Shown piece after piece: positions 9,154 to 20,332 of a stretch of DNA of 64,000 nt (position 1 is the stretch's first letter; each line of letters begins with the position of its first letter). The position numbers and the translations under genes were made by a program. The notes under the pieces were generated by a model. The model did not search any database. It saw only the letters and a list, made by a program, of their open reading frames with translations, and was not told the origin of the DNA. The DNA comes from Diploptera punctata (taxonomy: Eukaryota > Arthropoda > Insecta > Blattodea > Blaberidae), in contig JASPKZ010007429.1 of assembly GCA_030220185.1 (NCBI GenBank), positions 804,001 to 868,000 of the forward strand. The letters are read 5' to 3'.

Positions 9154-10804
9154 TCATCTTTCATTTTCCATTCTTTGTACATGGCCATACCATTTAAGCA
9201 TTTGATTTTCAATCCTCTTAACAACCGATGTGGTGACATTCATTTCTCTCCAAAGGAATTCATTTCTTATTTTATCCTGTCTTGTTTTTTGGAGGCTTCT
9301 TCTAAAATAATCAAATTCAACTGTTCTAATTTTATTTTTTAGTACTTCTGTCAAAGACCAAGTTTCACTTCCATATGACAAAATATTCTGTATTATGCTC
9401 TTATAAATTTTCATTTTAGTTTCCTTTGTGATATTTTTGTTCCAAATTATTCCATGTAATGTTTTAGTTGCATTTTTTGTCATTGCAATTTTAGTCTGTA
9501 CATCTCTCTCACAGGTACCTAAACTTGTAATTATTGACCCAAGGTATTTAAAAAATTCACATTTTTTTATTTTCCCTGCTTCGATTATGAGGTCATCTAC
9601 ATCCTTTCCCAAACACATATATTCTGTTTTCTGTAAATTTATATTCAGTCCCCATTTTTTATATTCTTCCATTAGTTTATTTATCATATCATGTATTTCA
9701 TATCATCTTCATCCCCTGAAAAATTATTTGATCATCTGCAAATAACAATGAATGCAGTACTTTTCCTCCTATAGGATACCCATTTCAGAACATTTGTTAT
9801 ACCATAAGTTAAGAGCCTGGTCTAAATAAATGTTAAAAAGAATTGGTGACAAACTGCATCCCTGCTTAAGGTCTTTATTCACTGTGAATCCCTCTGTTAA
9901 ATTATTCTGTATTTGTACTTTAGCTTTTGTATTACTATAGATCCTCCTAACAATATTAATCCACTTATCACTTATATTCATATTTCTCATTGCCGTCCAT
10001 AACAATTGTCGAGGTACACTATGCTATCTCTAAATCAATAAAGGTCATATGTAGTTCTTTATTTTTTGCTAGGATTTTCTCTTGTAATTGTCTAATACAG
10101 AAAATATGATCAATACATTATCTTCCACACCGGAATCCACATTGTTCTTCTCTTAAGTTATCTTTTATCTCCTTAAGTTTAAAATTTATAATTTTACTAA
10201 AAATCCTAGCTCTTGAAGGTAAAACGCTTATACCTCTATAATTGGAACACAGTTTTTATCACCTTTTTTAAAAATAGGAGTAATGTACGATAAATTCCAG
10301 TCTTCTGGGATATCGTCTCCAATTTCAATTTTATTAAAAAGTTTTGTTAAAAATATTACAAAATATCTCCTCTATGTTTTAGCAGTTCCGTCTGAATATT
10401 TCCTGTCCTGGTGCTCTCCCATTTTTTGCCTCTTTCAAAGCTCTTTTAACTTTATCTTCTGTTATCTCTGGAGTGCCAAATTTATATTCTACATCCGTAT
10501 CTTGAAGTTGAAACTCATTTCTATTTTCTTGAAGTAAACCTTTATAATGTTGCATCCATTCTGATGGTCTTATCAACTGAATATTTATCTTCTTTCTTTC
10601 TGATTTCCTGATATTTTGTAATGTTTTCCAAGCTTCTTTGGATCTAGCATATCCAATCGAATGATCTATATTCGAGCATATATTATCCCAGTACTCGTTT
10701 TTTGTTCTTCTCACTTCCGTCTTTGTTTTATGTTTTAAAGTGATATATTCATTTCGAGATGATGTTGAGTGATCTGATTTTATTATATTAATTCCACTAT
10801 TCAA
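8995..10804 (-). pseudogene. RTE-like reverse transcriptase, long but frameshifted copy (RT-2 type)
   Basis: Four consecutive minus-strand ORF pieces order correctly along one protein. 10804-10379: N-terminal flank of the RT with a KRALKEAKNGRAPG block, the conserved start of the RTE RT domain. 10378-10010: frameshifted middle including an EDW...PIFKKGD-like block and the FRxG region. 10005-9769: QGCSLSPILFNIYLD, RT motif before the catalytic box; the YADD box itself should fall in the gap 9768-9690, where I read YLQMIK-like decay. 9687-9154: the thumb and C-terminal region with KYLGSIITSLGTCERD, YGSETWSLTE and MLKWYGHVQRM. 9100-9009: GRNKRGRPRWKWK, the basic end. An endonuclease domain is not present. 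An expanded (TA)n tract interrupts the C-terminus. Confidence 0.8.
9102..9151. repeat. (TA)n microsatellite inside an RT pseudogene
   Basis: About 25 TA units uninterrupted, between the YGHVQRM block and the GRPRW block of the surrounding RT, where sister copies have only a few dozen ordinary bases. Confidence 0.95.
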
Positions 10805-11054
10805 ATAATAGCCGAGTTAAAGATTACTTAAGAATTAAATGTAGAAGCAATGCAACGTTAGATAGTAATCGTTTATAAATAAAAGTGAATGTATGTGTGT
10901 TTATCTGCCCTTTTTAGACTCAAAAACTATTTTACCGAGTTAAATCGGGGTTTTACCGTCATTTAGAGATATTTCGGGACAATTAACGTATATAAAATAT
11001 TACCTTAAGTACATATCAGGTTTTATATATTAAACTAGCTAATATCTGGCGTAC

Positions 11055-12058
11055 TTACTTACTTACTCACTGGCACTATCGAACCCATAGGTTCATGGCC
11101 GCGCGGACATAAGCTCTCCATATATCCCTATCCTGAGCCAATGTTTTCCAATCATTCCCCGTACAATCTACGTCCCTCAAATCATAGTTAATGTTATTCT
11201 CCCATCTCATTCTTGGTCTACCAACTGGGCGTTTTCCCTCTGGCTTTCCTACAAGAAGCTTCCATGCAAGTCTTTCATTCCCCATACGTGCAACATGTTC
11301 TGCCCATCGCAGTCTACGAGACTTAACTGTTCTTATTATATCTGGCTTCCTATAAAGACCATGTAGCTCATTGTTATGTAGTCTTCTCCATTCACCTGTC
11401 TGTTCATCTCTCTTTGGTCCAAAAATTTTCCTAAGTACTTTATTCTCAAATACTTCTAATCTCCTTTCCTCCCTTATAGCAAGAGTCCATGTTTCGCACC
11501 CATATAATATAACTGGTAGAATAACAGTTTTACATATTTTCAGTTTAACGTTTTTTGAAAGGAGTTGGGACATCAAGAGTCTCTGCAATGCATAATAGCA
11601 CGCATTTCCAGAATTGAGCCTATGTTTAATTTCTTTGTGCATCTCATTCCTATTTGTATTTATTGTTCCTAGGTATTTGAATTCAGCCACTTCCTCAAAA
11701 TTTCCCTCATTTGTCATTAGCTGTCCATTTCCATTATATAATGTATTTCTACGTGTGACCATATAGGCCTATTTAGTTTTATTGATATTTAATTCCAGTC
11801 CCAATTTCCTAGTGCTACTCAATAGTGTGTGAATGTTGTCCTTTAGTATCTCCTTGCTATCGGCCAATAATACATCATCAGCATAAACTAACAGCTTATT
11901 AATACCATTGAGTTGTAAGCCTTCCCTCATTCTCTAAAGATTTAATGACATGCTCTAGTACAAAATTAAATAGTAGAGGAGATAGTGCATCTCCTTGCTT
12001 CAACCCATTCTGGATTTCAAAAGTGTCCGAAAACTGTTTGCCTACACGCACCCTACTC
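11055..12058 (-). pseudogene. RTE-1 copy, longest of the family here, includes the YADD box
   Basis: On the minus strand, from about 12058: QFSDTFEIQNGLKQGDALSPLLFNF, then INKLLVYADDVLLADS (catalytic YADD near 11880), then a broken NINKTK, and an open frame 11762-11076 running from MVTRRN to the C-terminal VRAAMNLWVR and the 3' tail (AAGT)n. The frame is broken by a 6-bp GGCCTA insertion at 11764-11771 that adds an in-frame stop compared with copies at 45500 and 60840, plus small changes near 11930. The 5' part is missing. The 7-bp GGCGTAC at 11048-11054 and 12059-12065 is a plausible target duplication. Confidence 0.85.
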
Positions 12059-12065
12059 GGCGTAC

Positions 12066-12640
12066 GCCTAAATAAATTATATGTATTTTATGTTTAGTTG
12101 AATAAGTAAAAATAAAAATAATTATAAATTCATATCGTAATTATTTTTAGATAGCCCATGCTGACTACCCGGCGTTGCCCGGGAATCTACGTATCTAGAT
12201 CTTGTTGGCATAATTGAGCTGGAAGACAAAAGTGGTTATTGTGAGTTATCCGTAAAAGATAAACATATGCTAATGCGGACTTTTTTGTAGAGCTTTTTGA
12301 GATATTCAATTGTGTGTACATTAATTTTGTTCATTTGCTATGGTTTAGGCAGCGAAAGCCATTTAAACGTCCGAATATCTACTTTTTACACGTTTTTCAC
12401 TACAAAGGGTGATTTTTAAGGGCATAGGAGTCGAGTATGACAACTCTCTTATAGCCTATGTTCATCCCGGGAATCTCCTGAACATTTTGCAAAAAAGCTT
12501 CATCGGGCGAACGGTTTGGCAGCGAATAAAATACAAACAAATATTCATTTTTAGTTATTAGATAATTATGTTTTATTAATGCTACCGTTTGTGATTAATG
12601 AGAAAAGGTATTTTTTGTCATAATTCAATTTGATAAATCA
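12066..12640. other. No recognised gene
   Basis: Contains CCCGGCGTTGCCCGGGAA near 12169, related to the short CTGCGTTGCCCGGGTA near 40322; I suspect the end of an old retroelement but cannot support it. No ORF of interest. Confidence 0.4.
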
Positions 12641-13412
12641 GACTATTTAACTCATGCCCCAAATGGGAGTCAATGACCAATCACATTCCAATGATTCCTG
12701 TTTTACAACCAATCAGAGTCGTGTTTCACGAAATATTTATCAGTGTTATAATTACCATATTAAAGAAAGCTCCTCCTTTTTAATATTCTGAACAGGTCTG
12801 ACCATTATTTTGCAGTGACTGAGCCTACAAGAAATACGGCTACCAGATTGTATATATATAGTGCATAGATTTCAACACATAGCGCTTGCAGGAGTTAATA
12901 TAAAAACATTTGTAGCTATTTATTATACCACCAAAAAAAAAAAACTACTGTTTGCACTTTCTTAAATGTATTTTTCCCAGGTAATAATCCAGAAAAATAT
13001 AATTGTCATATTTACATCATACGACATCAGAAATGAATTAATGTACAGTTTGATGTGTTTCATTTTTTCTCCACTAGAGAGCATTCTTACAATATTGCGA
13101 TCCTTGTGCAATAAATAGTATGATCTGGTTGCAGTGATAAACAAAAGAAACAGATGAAGCGTACCTATCGTTTCTCATTTGTTTTCAAACATTGCTGTTT
13201 ACATTAAATATATAAATATTTTAAAATAACTATAGTTAAATAATGATTTGTGAGTAAACAGCTTAATTTTATTCGTTAAATAGTCCTAACAAATGCCACT
13301 CTTGATTTCCAAATTCTCTAGATAAATTCACAAATTCACTCCTCACTTCGTGAGTCGTGAATTTATCGATAATTTGGAAATCACTCGTGACATTACTTAT
13401 GATAAATACTGT
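12641..13412 (+). repeat. Unclassified repeat U1, copy 1 (full length)
   Basis: About 770 bp running from GACTATTTAACTCATGCC and CCAAATGGGAGTCA to a complex hairpin end finishing ATTACTTATGATA. Other copies: 14278-14915 (same strand), 14916-15712 and 46474-47206 (opposite strand). The hairpin end (about 13290-13410) can fold with arms of roughly 40 nt around CTCACTTCGTGAG. Inside are CCAATCAGAGTCGTGTTTCACG and GCAGTGACTGAG. There is no coding capacity. I cannot place it in a known class. Confidence 0.8.
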
Positions 13413-13884
13413 ATCTATTGTTTTTTCTCCACTTGATTGTTTATTTTTAAGCTTAACTTCGTAGTTTTCCCAAGTCAAAAGTATGTTACGATTTGTTTGT
13501 CACAATATTTTTAAATGGGTTATCTGTTAACAAATGTCAGAGAATGAACGATAACGTGTACTACTGTCACCACGGTCACATTGATAACAGAACGATGATC
13601 GATGACATTTCGACGTAAATTGCGATCAACATGAATCACTTATTCAAACTTGACCCAATTAAAATTGCGATATCTTTGCTATAAATTGCAATAGAACTGT
13701 TACTACAACGTACCCTACATTGATAATGAAATCCTTGTATACAAGCGACAGTTTGACCTCTTCACAAGAACAAAAAGAAAGAAAAACATCGTGGTACTTC
13801 GCATTCATAGCATGTACCTTGGTATTCTGAAGCAAACTTTGAAACAAAGAGCAAAACTCTTGGCTCCGTATTGCTGACAGACAT
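13413..13884. other. No recognised gene
   Basis: AT-rich, no second copy in the window, no meaningful ORF. Confidence 0.4.
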
Positions 13885-14165
13885 AAATTGCACTCTCTTT
13901 CATTCTTTTCAAAACTACTGAACTCCTACACTCCTAATTACCTGGCGTCCAGATTTTGAGAACTTATCTTCTTACCACAATATTGACACTAGGTCACAAG
14001 ATAGCAGTCTGCTAACAATCCCTCTTCATAGCACTTCCTCTTATTCTACTTCCTTCAAGTAGCCTATGCCCGCTCCTGGAATTTCCTTCCTCAATATATC
14101 AGTGGTTGCCGCACACTTTGTAGTTTTAAGTCACGTTTATACAGTTACCTGTTGTTAAATAATGT
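13885..14165 (+). pseudogene. LINE RT C-terminal fragment (LINE-J relative)
   Basis: Two frames together read DFENLSSYHNIDTRSQDSS, then YARSWNFLPQYISGCRTL and SFKSRLYSYLLLNN: the same RS...WNxLPxYIxxC...SFKxxL pattern as LINE-J but clearly diverged, so a different family of the same kind. One frameshift near 14060. Confidence 0.6.
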
Positions 14166-14277
14166 TACCCTAGAGTTAAATTTATTCTATGTCATTAATA
14201 AGTTTTTTATCATTTTTTCTATCTTGTATATTTTATATTTCATTAGTTAAATCTAGATTAAAATCAAAATTTTTTGA

Positions 14278-14915
14278 AATGAACTATTTAACTCATATCC
14301 CAAATGGGAGTCAAAGACCAATTACATTTCAATGATTTTTTATTTACAAGCAATCACAGTCTTTTATCACCTCGATTTTATCAGTTTAATTGTATCACAT
14401 TAAAATCAAGTTCTTCCTTTTTAACATTCTGAATAGGTCATAGCATTATTTTGCAGTGACTGCATATGGCTACTAGATTGTATATATAGTGCACGAATAT
14501 TAGCAGATAGTGATTGCGGGATATAATATAAAAACATTTATAGCAATTGATTATACCACAAAAAAAACAGTGTTTGCACTTTCTTAAACGTATTATTTCC
14601 CAGAAATTTACATTACGGAAAAGTATAATTGACATATTTACATCATAGAACATCAGAAATTAATTAATAACCTATAATGTTGGTTATAAATATCTCCACT
14701 AGGGTGCATTCTTGCAATATTGCGATCCTTTGGTAGTAAATAATATGATCAAATGAAGCATAACAATCGTTTCTCATTTGTTTTCAGACATCGCCGTTTA
14801 CATTAAATATATAAATATTTTAAAATAACTACATTTAAATAATGATTTGCGAGTAAACAGTTTAATTTTATTCGTTAAATAGTCCTAACAAATGTCACAC
14901 TTGATTTCCAAATTA
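14278..14915 (+). repeat. Repeat U1, copy 2
   Basis: Starts AACTATTTAACTCATATCCC and is collinear with copy 1, with several small deletions. It ends near TGATTTCCAAATTATCATAA at 14915-14930, where an inverted copy begins, giving a head-to-head pair. Confidence 0.75.
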
Positions 14916-15712
14916 TCATAAGTAATGCCACGAGTGATTTCCAAATTATCGATAAATTCACGACTCACGAAGTGAGGAGTGAATTTATCTAGAGACTTTG
15001 GAAATCAAGAGTGGCATTTGTTAGGACTATTTAACGAATAAAATTAAGGTGTTTACTCACAAACCATTATTTAACTATAGTTATTTTAAAATTTATATAT
15101 TTAATGTAAACGGCGATGTTTGAAAACAAATGAGAAACGATTGGTATGCTTCATCTGCTTCTTTTGTTTATCACTGCAACCAGATCATACTATTTATTGC
15201 CAAAGGAACGCAATATTGTAAGAATGCTCTCTAGTGGAGAAAAAAATGAAACACATCAAACTGTATATTAATTCATTACTGATGTCGTATGATGTAAATA
15301 TGACAATTATATTTTTCTGGATTATTACCTGGGAAAAAATACATTTAAGAAAGTGCAAACAGTGGTTTCTTTTTTTCGTGGTATAATCAATTGCTACAAA
15401 TGTTGACATCTATGCACTATATATATACAATCTGGTAGCCGTATTTCTTATAGGCTCAGTCACTGCAAAATTACGGTCAGACCTGTTCAGAATATTAAAA
15501 AGGAGGAGCTTTGTTTAATATGGTAATTATAACACTGATAAATATTTCGTGAAACACGACTCTGATTGGTTGTAAAACAGAAATCATTGAAACGTGATTG
15601 GTTATTGACTCCCATTTGGGGCATGAGTTAAATAGTCTAGATAAATTCACTCCTCACTTCGTGAGTCGTGAATTTACCGATAATTTTGGAAATCACTTGT
15701 GGCGTTACTTAT
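14916..15712 (-). repeat. Repeat U1, copy 3, inverted, hairpin sequence at both ends
   Basis: Reverse of copy 1, beginning with ATCATAAGTAATGCCACGAG and the long hairpin (about 14930-15025), running to GGGGCATGAGTTAAATAGTC near 15633. It then continues into a second hairpin module in the forward sense (15634-15712) that ends TTACTTATGATA exactly as copy 1 does. So this copy carries the terminal hairpin sequence on both sides. Confidence 0.75.
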
Positions 15713-15856
15713 GATAATTATATTGTAGCCATACTATGCAATATTTATTTTTATTGTAACTAGATGTAAGAATCATTTTTATATATTTTTTAACGGTTGA
15801 GTGGTAGGCCATAAGGATTTAACTATGTTGGGTAAAATAAAGCTATTAGGGCCTAT

Positions 15857-15883
15857 TATTATTATTATTATTATTATTATTTA
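15857..15883. repeat. (ATT)n microsatellite
   Basis: Nine or so ATT units directly before SINE-D. Confidence 0.9.
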
Positions 15884-15884
15884 A

Positions 15885-16280
15885 TCGGCCGCAGTGGACT
15901 AGTGCTTATGCTCCTGGTCCCAAGAGTCGCGGGTTCAAACCCGGCCGGGGTCGATGGATTTCTTAGGACGGAAAAATCCAAGGAGCAAGTCTTCCGGGAG
16001 GGACTTTAAGCCGTGGGTCCCGAGTCTGAAGCGATTCAGGCTCGTAAAAAATCCTTAAGCCTGAATGAAAAGTCCTCTAAGCAAAATTTACCGAATTTTC
16101 CCGTCCTAGTACTACCTAGGTTTCCTAGATGTCAGTATGAGGCGGAACGCTGACCACGGACCACTCAAAATTACATCAATACGAAAATAAGTGTAACTAA
16201 ATTAGTATGGTTCAAATTCTTCCCTGTAGGGGGAGAGCCCCTAAATGCCTGTAAAGGGAAAACATAGGCTTACAAAAAAA
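15885..16280 (+). mobile_element. SINE-D, full length
   Basis: Matches the 4007 copy throughout; the tRNA-like head has lost about 9 bases between the A and B boxes (the CTTGTCTAT stretch). B box GGTTCAAACCC intact. Ends with an A-rich tail at about 16285. Confidence 0.85.
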
Positions 16281-16316
16281 AATTATTATTTTATTGTATG
16301 GGAATATTTAAGCAAG

Positions 16317-16445
16317 ATCGGGACCTAAAGCATAACAACTTATATTAATAGAAGATGGGTTGTCTGGAATATGACTCAAATGTTTCATGATCAAGCTCAA
16401 TCTCCCGTTTTCAACCCCATTGAGGATCTCTGGTCCATTCTCAAA
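16317..16445 (+). pseudogene. Tc1 transposase C-terminal fragment
   Basis: Reads QDRDLKHNN (second catalytic aspartate region) then SPVFNPIEDLWSILKR (third acidic residue) with frameshift between. It is a different Tc1 family from the intact one at 124-1155. Confidence 0.6.
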
Positions 16446-16611
16446 AGAAGCGGCTGAATTCAAATACGTAGGAACAATAATTACAAATAAGGATGAGATG
16501 CGCAAAGTAATTAAACATGGGCTCATTTCTGGAAATGCATTGCATTACAGGAACTCTTATTGTCTGAACTTCTCTCAAAAAACGTTAAACTGACAATATA
16601 TAAAATTGTTC
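16446..16611 (+). pseudogene. RTE-1 fragment fused between Tc1 and SINE remnants
   Basis: Reads AAEFKYVGTIITNKDEMRKV and then SLLSKNV-like residues, matching the thumb region of RTE-1. It starts in mid-codon against the Tc1 fragment and stops where SINE-B starts. Confidence 0.7.
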
Positions 16612-16945
16612 GTAGCGTGCTGCATTGTCACGCAGCGGGCCCGGGTTCGATCCCCGGTCGGTGAGGTTTTTATCGGGGTTTTTCCTCACCTGTAAGACAA
16701 ATGTCAGGAAAACTTTAAGGCCCAAACGGTCCCCGAAATCATATGGCCATCACAATCATCATCATTCATATTCATCTTAGGTTAGGATTAAGAACTCTCC
16801 TGGCGCACCATTATTATCATCATCCATCATATCATCGGGGCAACGTAACCCCGCCTTCCAGGCACCCCAAACCTCAGAAGTGGGTTACAAATACGCCATG
16901 CCAGGAGAGAAACCAGGAATGTCGAAAAGACAAACCTCGCGCGTG
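16612..16945 (+). mobile_element. SINE-B, 5'-truncated
   Basis: Starts within the tRNA-like head at GTAGCGTGCTG, includes the B box GGTTCGATCCC, the shared central body, and the B-type tail with GGGGCAACGTAACCCCGCC and CCAGGAGAGAAACCAGG. An A-rich run follows at 16950. Confidence 0.8.
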
Positions 16946-17035
16946 CATTTGAAAAAAAAAAAACAGGCTAAAATATAGGCTTCGTTTCATTTCGTTCTTA
17001 GACCTGACATTACCTCGCACACTAGTAGAGGGTTT

Positions 17036-17392
17036 GCAGGCTATTTTTTACAACCTGTAACGCGATTTATTTAATTAATTCATAAACTCCTGTCACATTT
17101 TTAAAAATTATGTACCACTATTTACAACGATTTTTAGTTTTTTTCTAGTGATTATTTCATTATATTTTTCTATGATATTAAACTACATACATAGCATGAA
17201 GACGTGGCAGCCATATTGATTTTAACGAATATTCTAAGTAAAAACAAAGTCGTTTTTCAGTGCAGCCAACATAGAGTATGTACTAATTAATTGTCACATA
17301 TACTTCCGAATTTTAGAACTTACTGTTTATTTTTCGGTGTTGCATTCTTTCACTGGTTAGAGTGCTTAAATTTCGTTAGGTTAGTGTACTGA
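17036..17392 (+). repeat. Repeat X, copy 2, first part
   Basis: Collinear with 3205-3535, up to CGTTAGGTTAG at 17392, where an insertion of about 1.26 kb interrupts it. The repeat resumes at 18655 with GTTAGCTTTCAGG, so GTTAG flanks the insert. Confidence 0.7.
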
Positions 17393-17728
17393 CTCGGTTT
17401 ATTTCTTTATTCTTTATTTATCTATTTATTATTATTACGAACGGGGTAGCGTGCCGAGGAAATTATAGGAATGCATGAAGTGTGAACAGGACTTCTAGAA
17501 AAAATTTACGCACTTTTTACGACATAAAATAAGCCATTGACACGGTTTACCAAACACTTTAATATATCTATGAGAACATATTATCAGTAGGTTACATAGT
17601 AAACATACTTAAGATAGAACTTGGAAGCACCATTTAGTTATAGGTTCATATTTGCATATAGGAGATTATATAATATGTTATCAAAATGCAATACCATTAA
17701 TTATTAACAATTATATATAAATTAATTA

Positions 17729-17976
17729 GTGTATAATGCTATTGTGTTATTATTTAATTGTAATATTAGTGTGTTTTCTTTATGTAATTGTAATGTTAAT
17801 GTTTTTTTAGTGTATAATGCTATTGTGTTATTACTTAATTGTAATATTATTGTGTTTTCTTTATGTAATTGTAATGTTAATGTTTTTAGTGTATAATGCT
17901 ATTGTGTTATTATTTAATTGTAATATTATTATTATTGTGTTTTCTTTATGTAATTGTAATGTTATTGCTATTTTTG
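17729..17976 (+). repeat. Three tandem ~80-bp AT-rich repeats
   Basis: Units start at 17729, 17810 and 17889 with GTGTATAATGCTATTGTGTT; the third has extra ATT units. Near-identical copies indicate recent duplication. Confidence 0.9.
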
Positions 17977-17984
17977 TTGTTTAT

Positions 17985-18113
17985 TTTTCTTTACACTAGT
18001 ACCAATTATTACTTTATTGTAACGGACTGTCAACAGCACGTACGGCTTACTGCCCGTGCGACCCATATTTGTAAATAATATTGTAAATATCTTACTTTTT
18101 GTCTAATAAAGTC

Positions 18114-18161
<48 letters not shown>

Positions 18162-18162
18162 T
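17985..18162 (+). mobile_element. 3' end of a LINE with long (CTA)n tail
   Basis: Same family as 2862-2980: GACTGTCAACAGC, TTTGTAAATAA, AATAAAGTC and then about 17 CTA units (18112-18162). The coding part may be in the insert within repeat X but is unrecognisable. Confidence 0.65.
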
Positions 18163-18552
18163 AGAAGATTATACTTTGATTTTGGACATTCCCGAGAGAA
18201 TTGAAAAACTCTAATACAAAACTCTACTTACATAATTACGAAATAGGCCCAGCAGGGCGCTGGCCCTGCTCTGCGACCTCGCTGTCCGATGGCTCCGACC
18301 AGACTCTCTCCTCAGACTGACCGCCTTTCCTCTTTTTTCCACCCCAGTTTATATCTCTCTAGTTTTGTTGTTTTTTTAAAAAATCCCTCGTCTCATAAAA
18401 ATACCTGAGAAATGTTCTTTCACAACCCCTCACTCTATATTTTATTTTTCATTAGTGTTGATCTTATCTTAACTTTTCTTTCAAGGGTTGTTTTAAAATA
18501 CCTCTTGTCTCGCGTTCCTTACAATTTAAAGTCCTTCAGCATATATATAGGC

Positions 18553-18591
<39 letters not shown>
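18553..18591. repeat. (TA)n microsatellite
   Basis: About 19 TA units, preceded by TATATAGGCCCCTATATA, a variant of the TAGGCCTA palindrome discussed in the findings. Confidence 0.9.
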
Positions 18592-18592
<1 letters not shown>

Positions 18593-18654
18593 TGTTTGTT
18601 ATTATTTTCTGTCCTATTATGTGATTCAAATAATTATTTTTTTGTCTCGTTATA

Positions 18655-18800
18655 ACAGTTAGCTTTCAGGTTTGTTAAATATCGTGTATACATTGGCTGT
18701 GTCCCGTGATTCCATAGTGTAAACCGCTTTGCAATTGTTGGCGCATGCGCATGGTGTATAATTGGAACTTATAATTCTTTTTTCGCATCACATGTTTAAT
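18655..18800 (+). repeat. Repeat X, copy 2, second part
   Basis: GTTAGCTTTCAGGTTTGTTAA to GCGCATGCGCATGGTGTATA and beyond, matching 3525-3660. From here to 19496 nothing is recognisable apart from an (AT)n run at 19390-19416 next to a TAGGCCTA (19382-19389). Confidence 0.7.
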
Positions 18801-19385
18801 GAATCCCCGGTTTGCATTAACTGATAAAATATAAAACTCCAATATTGATAACCTGAAAAAAAACATTGTAGTTATGTGTAAGAATAAATAAAATGGTGAG
18901 TATAGTATTTTAATGATTTTTCTAAGACCTCGTTTGAACACGTAAAGGTGTTTTTTACTGTCTATTTAAAACATTTAAGTGCTTTTTTTTTTTGCTACTT
19001 TTTATACACTTTTTAATGACTGAACATCTGGTCTGTACTCATGCTGTAAATTCTCTTAAAATTCACTTTTCACGTTGTGTTAATGTACAAATCGTACAGT
19101 TCAACTTTCCATCATATTTAACTAATCAGAGTAAGGTCATGACACTTAGCCTTGTAACTTGATAAAGATGTTGATCCTAAGTTACCAGACAATTCTGAAA
19201 CATATAAAATGTAGTGCCTTTTGTGAATTTACGTCGACACCCATCATCTCTCTTGTTACACAATATTTTACAGATATTGTAAATTTTGGATGAACGAGCA
19301 GGGCACTGCTGAACGTGGTCCTTATCCATCTCGTCTTGTATGTTGTACAAGGGGCAAATTTCAGAAGAAATAATATATATATAGG

Positions 19386-19418
<33 letters not shown>

Positions 19419-19496
19419 CGAATTTGCAATATTTCCGATCGAAATACCTCCTGTTTTAATTGTGCGCACAACATTACATTTCTAATAACTCCAAGC

Positions 19497-19808
19497 GCAA
19501 CAGACCTAGAAGGCCCTTGGCCTACCAGCCGGCTGCTGGCCTCACATCCACGTGTGCCAATCGGAGAGGTAGAAGATCATCTAGCCAGTGTAGGGGTGAC
19601 ATGTGGTCAGCATGTGTGGTCCCCAGCCGTTATAGCTGGGCTTCTCAACCTAGAGTCGCTGCTTATTGTAGCTACCCAAATGCCTCACGATGCTGGGTGG
19701 GCGCCGGTCCCATACTGGCCGAAATTCTATGAGAAAATTTCTTCCCCCATGGAGACTTGAACCAGCGCAAGTCCCGTAGCTTTAACTACTCGGCTACGGC
19801 GCGGGACA
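19497..19808 (-). mobile_element. SINE-C, divergent subfamily (C2)
   Basis: Minus-strand head GTGTCCCGCGCCGTAGCCGAG with a class-II-tRNA-like A box, B-box region CTGGTTCAAGTC, and the shared body (GTATGGGACCGGC, CATGCTGACCACATGTC). The 3' end is the variant GGCCAAGGGCCTTCTAGGTC instead of the CCCTCAATCGG end of the main subfamily. Same variant at 63745-64000. Confidence 0.8.
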
Positions 19809-19814
19809 CATTTT

Positions 19815-20075
19815 TAATAACTAACTGACTCACTGGCACTGTCGAAACCGTAGGTTCATGGCCGCGTGGACATAAGCTGTCCATACATCCCTATCATGAG
19901 ATTTTTACAGTCATTCCCTGTATAATATACTTCCCTCAAATGTTATCCTTCCACCTCATTCTTGGTCTACCAACTTTGCGTTTTCCCTGTGGTTTTCCTA
20001 CAAGAAGCTTCCGTGCACGTCTTTCATTTCTCATTCGTGCCACATGTCCTGCCAATTGCAGTCTACGAGACTTAA
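19815..20075 (-). pseudogene. RTE-1 3' fragment, old copy
   Basis: From the (AACT)n-type tail and ACTCACTGGCACTG through the GRPR...RW region to SRRLQLAGHVAR. Many substitutions and a few deletions. Confidence 0.75.
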
Positions 20076-20087
20076 ACACATTTATAA

Positions 20088-20332
20088 TACTTACTTACTC
20101 TCTGGCACTATCGAACCCGTAGTTTCATGGCCGCGCGGACATAAGCTCTCCATACATCCCTATCCTGAGCTAATGCTTTCCAATCATTCCCTGTATAATC
20201 TACTTCCCTCAAATCATAGTTAATGTTATTCTCCCACCTCATTCTTGGTCTACCAACTGGGCGTTTTCCCTCTGGCTTTCCTACAAGAAGCTTCCATGCA
20301 CGTCTTTCATTCCCCATACGTGCAACATACGC
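20088..20332 (-). pseudogene. RTE-1 3' fragment, young copy
   Basis: An open 69-codon frame (20317-20108) from MGNERRAWKLLVGKPEGKR to AAMKLRVR followed by the (AAGT)n tail. Its 5' truncation point at about 20332 meets the PLE-A sequence, whose orientation is opposite. Confidence 0.85.

Noticed and set aside
12169..12184. CCCGGCGTTGCCCGGG as a regulatory palindrome
   Set aside because: A related word near 40322 suggests an old repeat remnant; no functional context visible.
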